From the NCBI GenBank assembly GCA_964504665.1, contig CAZDEH010000012.1, positions 1-24,789 of the forward strand: 24,789 nt of DNA, given 5' to 3'. Within the stretch, counting starts at the first letter, position 1, and the number at the start of each line of letters is the position of its first letter. The notes beneath the pieces were generated by a model that made no database searches, had not been told where the DNA came from, and saw only the letters and a list, made by a program, of their open reading frames with translations. The stretch is from STC-54 sp964504665. GTDB lineage: Bacteria; Patescibacteriota; Microgenomatia; Daviesbacterales; UBA10151. The translations under genes and the position numbers were made by a program. Shown here piece after piece: positions 18,802 through 24,789 of the stretch.

Positions 18802-20142
18802 ATGTTAAAAATATACAATACTTTAACCAGAAAACTTGAAGATTTTATGCCTTTAGATCCACCTAAAGTTGGTATGTATACCTGTGGTCCTACTGTGTAT
18901 GATTTTGCTCATATTGGTAATCTCCGTACTTATTTATTTGAAGATTTACTGCACAGGATTTTAGAAACCAATGGTTTTACAGTTAACCGGGTAATGAATA
19001 TTACTGATATTGAAGACAAGATTATTAAAAAGGCCAAAGAAGAAGGGGTATTACCGGAACAAATTACTGTACCATTTGAGAAATTGTTTATGGAAGATCT
19101 GAAAAAGCTAAATATGAGAATGGCTAATGTTTATCCCCGTGCTACAGAACACGTTTCGAAAATGGTCAAGTATATTGAAATCTTGATTGAAAAAGGATTT
19201 GCTTATATAGAAGAAGACGGTTCAGTCTATTTTGATATTTCTAAATTTCCTGATTATGGGAAACTATCAGGTTTGGAAGGGAGGACTCTTAAAACAGGCA
19301 CCAGAGTTTTATCAGATGAATACGATAAGGCAAATGTGCAAGACTTTGCCTTGTGGAAATCAGTTGATCCGGATGAGGTGGGTTACGATTCTCCTTGGGG
19401 TAAAGGTAGACCAGGTTGGCACATAGAATGTTCAGTCATGAGCCAGGAATATTTGGGTGAGACTTTTGATATTCATACCGGGGGAGTAGACAATATTTTT
19501 CCGCATCATGAGAATGAAATTGCTCAAGCCGAAGCCAAGACTGGAAAAAAATTTGCAAATTATTTTCTCCATGGAGAACACTTATTAGTCGATGGAAAAA
19601 AGATGGCTAAGTCTGCTCAGAACTTTTTTACCCTACATGATATTGAAGACAAAGGTTTTGATTGTGTAGCTTTTCGGTACTTAATTTTAACAGCCAATTA
19701 CCGCGATAAACTAAATTTTACTTGGGAAAGTTTGGGGGCTGCCCAGAATGCTTTGCAAGGTTTAAGAGGGCAGATTAGAGCGTGGGATAGCCCTAATCAG
19801 ATTAACCCGAACTTTTGGCAAAGATTTCTTGAAGCTGCCAATAATGACTTAGGCATACCCCAAGCTTTGGCTATCATGTGGGAAATGGTTAAATCAGATA
19901 TTCCAAGTGAAACTAAGTCAGCAACCCTACTTAAGATGGATGAAGTCTTAGGATTAGGCCTTGATCAATATATTGCTCACCCCATTGAAATTCCTCAAAA
20001 AGTACAGGAATTAATTAATCACCGGGAGAACGCCAGAAAACAGGGTGATTTTAAAAAATCAGATGAACTCCGCCATGAAATTATAAAATTAGGATTTGAA
20101 ATCAAAGACACTCCTGAAGGACCAAAGGTGAAGAAAATATAG
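18802..20142 (+). CDS. cysS: Cysteinyl-tRNA synthetase
   Basis: Class I synthetase charging tRNA-Cys; 446 residues (family about 460). Zinc site ligands are visible: Cys in MYTCGPTVYD, Cys in WHIECSVMS, and His/Glu in FPHHENEIAQAEA. The HIGH-type motif is AHIGNLRTYLF and the KMSKS motif reads KKMAKSAQNFF, with Ala in place of the first Ser. ITDIEDKIIKKAKEEG and DFALWKSVDPDEVGYDSPWGKGRPGWHIEC are strong family blocks. The C-terminus (INHRENARKQGDFKKSDELRHEIIKLGFEIKDTPEGPKVK) is the usual DALR/anticodon-side ending. It has its own promoter and is flanked by accessory genes. Confidence 0.96.
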   Translation: MLKIYNTLTRKLEDFMPLDPPKVGMYTCGPTVYDFAHIGNLRTYLFEDLLHRILETNGFTVNRVMNITDIEDKIIKKAKEEGVLPEQITVPFEKLFMEDLKKLNMRMANVYPRATEHVSKMVKYIEILIEKGFAYIEEDGSVYFDISKFPDYGKLSGLEGRTLKTGTRVLSDEYDKANVQDFALWKSVDPDEVGYDSPWGKGRPGWHIECSVMSQEYLGETFDIHTGGVDNIFPHHENEIAQAEAKTGKKFANYFLHGEHLLVDGKKMAKSAQNFFTLHDIEDKGFDCVAFRYLILTANYRDKLNFTWESLGAAQNALQGLRGQIRAWDSPNQINPNFWQRFLEAANNDLGIPQALAIMWEMVKSDIPSETKSATLLKMDEVLGLGLDQYIAHPIEIPQKVQELINHRENARKQGDFKKSDELRHEIIKLGFEIKDTPEGPKVKKI

Positions 20143-20171
20143 TTGATATTTTTCCTAAATTAAGGTAAAAT
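20143..20171 (+). promoter_or_regulatory. Promoter for the orphan gene at 20179
   Basis: TTGATA (20143-20148), a 17-nt spacer and TAAAAT (20166-20171); among the best consensus matches here. The -35 begins one base after the cysS stop. The ATG starts 7 nt after the -10, predicting a transcript that begins at or next to the start codon. Confidence 0.6.
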
Positions 20172-20178
20172 ACGCCCC

Positions 20179-20877
20179 ATGAATGAAAGAAAAGATTTAG
20201 CCCCGCAGGGATGGGAAAGGATACAGGGGCCAAATGGAATTAATTTTGTTAAAATTGAAGAATACCCTGAGGGGGGTATTAAAAGAACTATTACAAAAAA
20301 CCTGCAAAGACAGTCTGATAGTTTGGAAGATGTTAATGTTTCGGGTTGGACGAGGCGTATCTATAATTTTGTGACACCCATAGCAAGAACTAGATATTCT
20401 GTACAAAAAAACGAGGGAAGAATAGAAATCGAATTGGGTATGGATGTTGTGCATCCCAACACAGGTTTGGATGAAAGGATAGAAAAAGGTAAGGGGAAAA
20501 TTGATGTTCTTGTTTTAGGGCGACATGATAGGTGTATGATTGGTTATAATCATCAAGGTAGGATAGAAGAAATTTCTTTTACAGAAAATGCCTCTTCGGA
20601 TTATTTGTTTTTTTATGAGAAAGAATTGGTTAGACCTGTTAAGGATAAATTTCAAGAGATAATGGATCTTTATGGTATGAAGGGTGAGGCAATTTTTATG
20701 CCTGAGGTAACCAATATTGATTATCCGAGCGAAAGGGAAGCTCACAGGGAAATGTCTCAAGGACTTTTAGAGCAAGATATTACAGATAGAACACAATACT
20801 GGGAGAAAGGGTATGCCGAAGCAGTAATGTTATTTACATATCATTGGGTTGACAGGATGTTAAAAAGTTTGGGGTAA
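20179..20877 (+). CDS. Unrecognised 232-residue soluble protein
   Basis: No family recognised and no signal peptide, membrane helix or Cys-based metal site. The N-terminus reads APQGWERIQGPNGINFVKIEEYPEGGIKRTI. The middle alternates strands (RTRYSVQKNEGRIEIELGMDVV, KIDVLVLGRHDRCMIGYN), and the C-terminal third is helical (FQEIMDLYGM and a Trp/Tyr-rich end). The last codons run through A5 and G4 tracts (ATG TTA AAA AGT TTG GGG TAA). Dropping one base there would join it to the downstream open frame, so it may be the N-terminal part of a longer gene. The strong promoter supports a real gene. Confidence 0.6.
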   Translation: MNERKDLAPQGWERIQGPNGINFVKIEEYPEGGIKRTITKNLQRQSDSLEDVNVSGWTRRIYNFVTPIARTRYSVQKNEGRIEIELGMDVVHPNTGLDERIEKGKGKIDVLVLGRHDRCMIGYNHQGRIEEISFTENASSDYLFFYEKELVRPVKDKFQEIMDLYGMKGEAIFMPEVTNIDYPSEREAHREMSQGLLEQDITDRTQYWEKGYAEAVMLFTYHWVDRMLKSLG

Positions 20878-20971
20878 ACAGTTTATAAATGATGATGTTA
20901 AAAATGATTTTATCGAAAGTTTTGCAGAGCATGTTTTAACTACTGTCTCAAATATCTCACCTAATTTTGAT

Positions 20972-21400
20972 TTGTCGGATGACCAAGATAAAAGCAATGA
21001 TTTTTTGAAGTCGATCAACGCTGTTTTATCCAATATCTTAGCTGAAAATCAAAGTAATATTGAAGAAAGCGGTAAATTTGACGTCTGTTTTAGTTTTCCC
21101 GGTGTTGATAGAAATATTAAGCTAATAATAACTCAGGATTTTCAGGAAAGGTCGCTTACTGAGACAGAAATGTTAAATGGTGTAGAATATTCCTATGACA
21201 GCAGAACTTATTCTGTAAATGATGAAGAAGGCAAAATTAGAATCATTATAAAAAATATATTAAATCCTCAAGATGTAAGAGAAATAACTGTACCCACATC
21301 TATTGATGCACAGTCTTTAGTGGAGATTATGAGCAACCCAAGCCCCTCTGGATGGGAAAGAGGGTTTGGATTGGTGCCAGTTCAGGCTAATATTCATTAG
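20972..21400 (+). CDS. Unrecognised protein, start uncertain (open frame begins at 20864)
   Basis: The first usable start is a TTG at 20972, giving 142 residues. The same frame is open back to 20864 with coding-like sequence (FINDDVKNDFIESFAEHVLTTV and so on) but no ATG, GTG or TTG in those 108 nt. Either it begins at a non-standard ATA at 20885, or it is the distal part of the gene at 20179 separated by a one-base frameshift, or the upstream part is decayed. The body is strand-rich (KFDVCFSFPGVDRNIKLIITQDF, KIRIIIKNIL) and ends SGWERGFGLVPVQANIH. RTYSVNDEEGKIRI weakly echoes TRYSVQKNEGRIEI in the preceding protein, which could mean a repeated domain or chance. Confidence 0.5.
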   Translation: MSDDQDKSNDFLKSINAVLSNILAENQSNIEESGKFDVCFSFPGVDRNIKLIITQDFQERSLTETEMLNGVEYSYDSRTYSVNDEEGKIRIIIKNILNPQDVREITVPTSIDAQSLVEIMSNPSPSGWERGFGLVPVQANIH

Positions 21401-21428
21401 CACATTATTTAAAAATATATCCTATAAT

Positions 21429-21457
21429 TTGATTTTTTAATGCAAAAATGGTATTAT
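21429..21457 (+). promoter_or_regulatory. Promoter for the gene at 21465
   Basis: TTGATT (21429-21434), a 17-nt spacer and TATTAT (21452-21457) with TG at 21449-21450, giving an extended -10. The ATG starts 7 nt later, again predicting a leaderless message. Confidence 0.6.
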
Positions 21458-21464
21458 TTCATGT

Positions 21465-22184
21465 ATGAGTCAAGAAAAATTCCATGGATCAGTAAGTGAC
21501 GGACAGCAAGAATCTGAAGTGCAGCCCAGAGTATTTGCAATTTCTTCCAAAACTCCTCACCAGTGGTTGGCCTCAGAAAGTAGTAAAGGAGTAACTTTCC
21601 GGAATAGAGTTGCCGGAGATATTATATTAAATGCGAGAGAGCTTGAGCCCAGGATTGATTGGCAGGAAGTTGTAAATTGTGCTTATGCTGTGGTTATGGG
21701 ACGCGAGCGTCATATTGGGAAAACCGGAATTGCAGATTCCATTACAGAGTCAATGGGAACGGTTGCTGCAAATATGGGTTGGAATATGGATGCACCCAAA
21801 GTAGTTTATATGAGTGGATATCACTTTTTGTGGATCTTGGGGGATAAATTGGATAGTCTAAATAAAAGGCTTCAGTCTGCAGCAGAAAGAACATTCCTTA
21901 CCGAAGAAGCCAAAGAAGAAACACTAAAAAAAGAGAAACAAACAGCCGGTAGATTAGGGATTTTTCATCAGAGATTAGGTGAGTCTTTATCTGTTTATGC
22001 AAGAATGAACTTACCCGAAGAAAAATTTGAGTCTTACTTAGAAGTTTTAAGATCTTTAAGTTATTTATCTCGTTTAAAAATGAGTAATGAAAGATCTAAA
22101 ATACTTAAGCTAGTAAAGGCAGGTAGCATTGAAGAGGCATCAGTTATAATTGCGAGAAGAAAATCTTCTCAAGTCATGAGTTGA
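21465..22184 (+). CDS. Unrecognised helical protein
   Basis: 239 residues, no family recognised. After a polar N-terminus of about 30 residues it is mainly helical: VAGDIILNARELEPRIDWQEVVNCAYAVVMGRERH, then a Gly/Met/Asn segment (ITESMGTVAANMGWNMDAPKVVYMSGYHFLWIL), then charged helices (LNKRLQSAAERTFLTEEAKEETLKKEKQTAGRLGIFHQRLGES) and a basic C-terminal end (LVKAGSIEEASVIIARRKSS). There is no signal peptide and no convincing membrane helix. It ends 32 nt before the rarA ATG, so its strong promoter may also serve rarA. Confidence 0.6.
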   Translation: MSQEKFHGSVSDGQQESEVQPRVFAISSKTPHQWLASESSKGVTFRNRVAGDIILNARELEPRIDWQEVVNCAYAVVMGRERHIGKTGIADSITESMGTVAANMGWNMDAPKVVYMSGYHFLWILGDKLDSLNKRLQSAAERTFLTEEAKEETLKKEKQTAGRLGIFHQRLGESLSVYARMNLPEEKFESYLEVLRSLSYLSRLKMSNERSKILKLVKAGSIEEASVIIARRKSSQVMS

Positions 22185-22216
22185 CCTTCGGATTTGATTT
22201 GGTTATAGTTGACTGT

Positions 22217-23422
22217 ATGATTCCTTTAGCAGACCGGATGCGGCCTAAAAATTTAGCTGAATATATTGGGCAAAAACACCTTCTCAGTGAGGATAAACTG
22301 CTGTATAAAGCTATTAAAAACAATCAACTATTTTCTATGGTTTTTTGGGGGCCTCCTGGTTCTGGTAAAACTACCCTGGCCCGGGTGATTGCTGCCGAAA
22401 TTGATGCTGAATTTATGGAGTTTTCAGCAGTTACGACCGGGATGGCAGAGCTCAAAAAAATCTTTGAAAAACTTAGGGAAGCTAAAACGCTTTTTGCTAA
22501 AAAAAATGTGGTAATTTTTATTGATGAAATCCACAGGTTTAATAAAGCCCAACAGGATTCCCTGTTGCCTTATGTGGAAAACGGAACCTTTATTCTAATT
22601 GGGGCCACCACTGAAAATCCCAGTTTTGAAATTATTAATCCATTGTTGTCCCGAACCCGGGTAGTTATTTTAAATCCTTTAGGAAAGGAAGAACTAGAAC
22701 AAGTAATAACAAGAGCTCTTACCAATAAAGAGCATGGTTTAGGCCAACTTAAGTTGAAACTAACTTCTGATGCCTTGGAATTTTTGATAGAATCGTCTGG
22801 GGGAGATGCTAGGATAGTTCTTAACACTCTGGAGGTTTTGGAAACAATATCAAATTTAGGAGTACACCCCAGGGGTGTCCGCTCAAAAGTAGATAGAAAA
22901 ATGATTGAGGAGGCGTTGCAGAAAAAGGCATTACTATATGATAAGGTTGGGGAAGAGCATTACAATACTATTTCTGCTTTTATTAAATCCATGAGAGCCT
23001 CAAACGTGGATGCTGCTCTCTATTATTTAGCCAGAATGGTGGAAGCAGGAGAAGATCCTTTATTTATTGCCAGAAGAATGGTGATTTTTGCATCAGAAGA
23101 TATAGGTATGATCCAACCTACAGCTTTGGTGGTAGCCAATGAAGTTTTTAAAGCTTGTGAAACAATAGGGTATCCGGAATGTCAAATTAACTTAGCTCAT
23201 GGAGTGGCTTACTTAGCTTCTGCCAAAAAAGACAGATCAGCCCATGATGCTTATTTTAAAGCTCTGGAAGATGTTAAAACTTTTGGTAATTTACCTATCC
23301 CCATGAATTTACGGAATGCTCCCACAAAACTAATGAAAAACTTAGGCTATGGTCAAGGCTATGAAAAATATTCAAAAGAAAGTTTGTTGCCGGAAAAGCT
23401 AAAAGGTAAAAAATATTATTAA
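22217..23422 (+). CDS. rarA: Replication-associated recombination protein RarA (MgsA)
   Basis: AAA+ ATPase acting at stalled replication forks, related to clamp loaders. 401 residues from the ATG at 22217 (MIPLADRMRPKNLAEYIGQ, the family's usual start); the frame is open to a TTG at 22181, but those residues look non-homologous. Walker A GPPGSGKTT at 45-53; Walker B VIFIDEIHRFNKAQQD; sensor GATTENPSFEIINPLLSRTRV. The C-terminal tetramerisation domain is shown by HYNTISAFIKSMRASNVDAALYYLARMVEAGEDPLFIARR, ASEDIGMIQP and a GYGQGYEKYSKESLLPEKLKGKKYY end. All landmarks are complete. Followed 41 nt later by the M16 peptidase gene. Confidence 0.95.
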   Translation: MIPLADRMRPKNLAEYIGQKHLLSEDKLLYKAIKNNQLFSMVFWGPPGSGKTTLARVIAAEIDAEFMEFSAVTTGMAELKKIFEKLREAKTLFAKKNVVIFIDEIHRFNKAQQDSLLPYVENGTFILIGATTENPSFEIINPLLSRTRVVILNPLGKEELEQVITRALTNKEHGLGQLKLKLTSDALEFLIESSGGDARIVLNTLEVLETISNLGVHPRGVRSKVDRKMIEEALQKKALLYDKVGEEHYNTISAFIKSMRASNVDAALYYLARMVEAGEDPLFIARRMVIFASEDIGMIQPTALVVANEVFKACETIGYPECQINLAHGVAYLASAKKDRSAHDAYFKALEDVKTFGNLPIPMNLRNAPTKLMKNLGYGQGYEKYSKESLLPEKLKGKKYY

Positions 23423-23463
23423 AACTATTGTCTAATTCCCATTACTTTGTTAAACTAACCTTC

Positions 23464-24729
23464 ATGTATAAACTTTCTACTTTAAAAAACGGCTTAACAC
23501 TTATTACTATAGATCTTCCTTATCTGGATTCTGTGACGACAATGGTAGCAGTAGGAGCAGGTTCCCGTTATGAAACTAAAAATATCAATGGATTGTCTCA
23601 CTTTTTGGAACATATGGCTTTTAAAGGAACTAAAAAGTACCCAACAGCTGAAATTATTGCTAATTTAGTTGATGGGATTGGGGCAGTGAATAATGCAGGA
23701 ACAGATAAAGAATATACTTTTTATTGGATTAAATCTGCTGCCAAACATTTGGAATTTTCCAGTGACCTGTTATCTTCTATGGTGACAGAACCGCTTTTAT
23801 CTGAAGAAGAAATTGAAAAAGAAAAAGGAGTCATTATAGAAGAGCTTAGGATGTTTAAAGATAATCCTTCCCGATATGTTTGGGATCTGTATGAGAAGTT
23901 ACAATTTGGTGATCAACCGGTGGGGTGGGATATTGGTGGAGACGAAAAAACCATTAAATCTTTAAAGAAAGATGATTTTTTAAGTTATATCAAATCTTTG
24001 TATAATTCTTCTAATATGGTGGTGATTTACGTTGGTAAGTTGCCGGAAAATATTCAAGAAATTGCCCGGAACGATTTTTCAAATTTATCGGAAAATAAAA
24101 ATAAATCTTATGCACCTTTTAAACTCTCAAAACAGATAAAACCTAAAATAAATGTTTATTATAAAAAAACCGATCAGGCAAATTTAGTGTTAGGAGTAAG
24201 TGGGTATGATAGACAAAATCAAAAACGTTATGCTGCTAAAATTTTGGGTATTATTTTAGGGGAAGGGATGTCATCCAGGCTGTTTCGGGAAATTAGAGAG
24301 AAGAGGGGTTTGGCTTACCATGTTTCAGCCGGACATCATTCATATTTAGATACTGGTATGTTTGTGGTCTACAGTGGGTTAAAACTGGAAAAAATTGAAG
24401 AAGGACTGGAGGTCATTCGCACGGAAATGTTACGGACAGTTACCGAGAAGGTGACAGAAGAAGAGCTAAATAAGGCAAAAGAGATGGAGCGCGGGAGGTT
24501 GGCTCTCCGCTCTGAATCCACTAATTTTTTGGCAGAATATTTTGGAGTTAATTTTATTTTAGATAGAGAGATTGAAACTTTTGAGGAGTATTTGAAAAAG
24601 ATTGAGGCTATCACAATAGATGATCTGCAGGTAGTTGCCAAAGATTTATTTAAAAAAGAAAAATTCAATTTACAAATCATCGGTCCGTTTAAAAATCAGA
24701 CTAAATTTGAGAGTTTACTTAATGCTTAG
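23464..24729 (+). CDS. M16 family zinc peptidase (processing-peptidase-like)
   Basis: Inverzincin metallopeptidase, 421 residues from the ATG at 23464; an upstream TTG at 23428 would add residues unlike the family start MYKLSTLKNGLTLI. The inverted zinc motif HFLEH is at 46-50 (His46, Glu49, His50), and a further acidic ligand follows about 76 residues later in KGVIIEELRMF (Glu126/127). The second half (M16_C-like) carries the RGLAYHVSAGHHSYLDTGMF block, typical of a two-domain subunit that works as a dimer. Such proteins digest peptides or process transit-like sequences in the cytoplasm or, in some bacteria, outside it; no signal peptide is present here. The preceding rarA has no clear functional link. 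Confidence 0.92.
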   Translation: MYKLSTLKNGLTLITIDLPYLDSVTTMVAVGAGSRYETKNINGLSHFLEHMAFKGTKKYPTAEIIANLVDGIGAVNNAGTDKEYTFYWIKSAAKHLEFSSDLLSSMVTEPLLSEEEIEKEKGVIIEELRMFKDNPSRYVWDLYEKLQFGDQPVGWDIGGDEKTIKSLKKDDFLSYIKSLYNSSNMVVIYVGKLPENIQEIARNDFSNLSENKNKSYAPFKLSKQIKPKINVYYKKTDQANLVLGVSGYDRQNQKRYAAKILGIILGEGMSSRLFREIREKRGLAYHVSAGHHSYLDTGMFVVYSGLKLEKIEEGLEVIRTEMLRTVTEKVTEEELNKAKEMERGRLALRSESTNFLAEYFGVNFILDREIETFEEYLKKIEAITIDDLQVVAKDLFKKEKFNLQIIGPFKNQTKFESLLNA

Positions 24730-24753
24730 TTGAATTTTATGGATATAAACTCA

Positions 24754-24782
24754 TTTAACTCGAGTTTGCAACTCTCGTTAAA
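24754..24782. repeat. Perfect nested palindrome after the M16 gene
   Basis: TTTAAC-TC-GAGTT-TGC-AACTC-TC-GTTAAA: two inverted-repeat arms around a 3-base loop, interrupted by a symmetric TC/TC mismatch. It starts 24 nt after the M16 stop. The following bases (TAGTTTG) contain no T-run, so it is more likely a repeat element or processing hairpin than a classic terminator. The window ends 7 nt later. Confidence 0.65.
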
Positions 24783-24789
24783 TAGTTTG

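Noticed and set aside
22181..22216. TTG start for rarA at 22181, overlapping the upstream stop
   Set aside because: The 12 added residues do not resemble the RarA N-terminus, while MIPLADRMRPKNL from the ATG at 22217 does.

Overview
This AT-rich window carries housekeeping genes almost end to end, nearly all on the + strand. It most resembles a Candidate Phyla Radiation (Patescibacteria) genome, probably the Microgenomates side. That is an inference from gene style: a 151-residue EF-Ts, a trigger factor with no PPIase domain, a PUA-less ProB-like kinase, a DUF5667 secreted protein, a PaaX/Cas2-like protein and many small orphan proteins. TAA, TAG and TGA all end genes that look intact, so the standard bacterial code applies and the UGA-recoding Gracilibacteria/Absconditabacteria are unlikely.

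Layout. (1) 60-3161 is a compact translation and membrane-protease operon, rpsB-tsf-frr-rseP, with junctions of -1, +19 and +1 nt. It keeps the common bacterial order but lacks pyrH, uppS, cdsA and dxr. (2) 3207-7203 holds an orphan gene, a secreted DUF5667-type protein, a ProB-like kinase between two copies of a 26-bp repeat, and proS. The proS reading frame contains an apparent 66-bp in-frame palindromic insertion. (3) 7204-8052 is a decayed island: a PaaX/Cas2-like gene broken by one TAG and bracketed by two related palindromic repeats. (4) 8053-12320 holds a stand-alone helix-hairpin-helix protein similar to the RNA polymerase alpha C-terminal domain, then tig, rpsU, yqeY, ybeY and dnaX. 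(5) 12363-14966 carries glyA and folD, which together generate and interconvert folate one-carbon units. (6) 14969-16116 is a divergent pair, a kinase-fold-like protein and a small Cys-rich protein, sharing a palindromic promoter. (7) 16120-17109 holds ybaB and recR, separated from their usual partner dnaX. (8) 17129-18766 holds a Q/K/E-rich protein, a small ORF and a Fic AMP-transferase. (9) 18802-24729 holds cysS, three unrecognised proteins (one pair possibly split by a frameshift), rarA and an M16 peptidase.

Two themes cut across these regions. First, many genes have a readable -35/-10 promoter whose -10 box ends only 6-10 nt before the ATG, which predicts leaderless transcripts. rpsU is the opposite, with a long perfect Shine-Dalgarno. 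Second, short palindromic or direct repeats of several kinds sit between genes and, in proS, inside one. No rRNA, tRNA, CRISPR array, transposase or complete mobile element was recognised. The likeliest new biology is the palindromic element domesticated in proS, the kinase-like/Cys-rich divergent pair with interlocked promoters, and the repeat-flanked islands.
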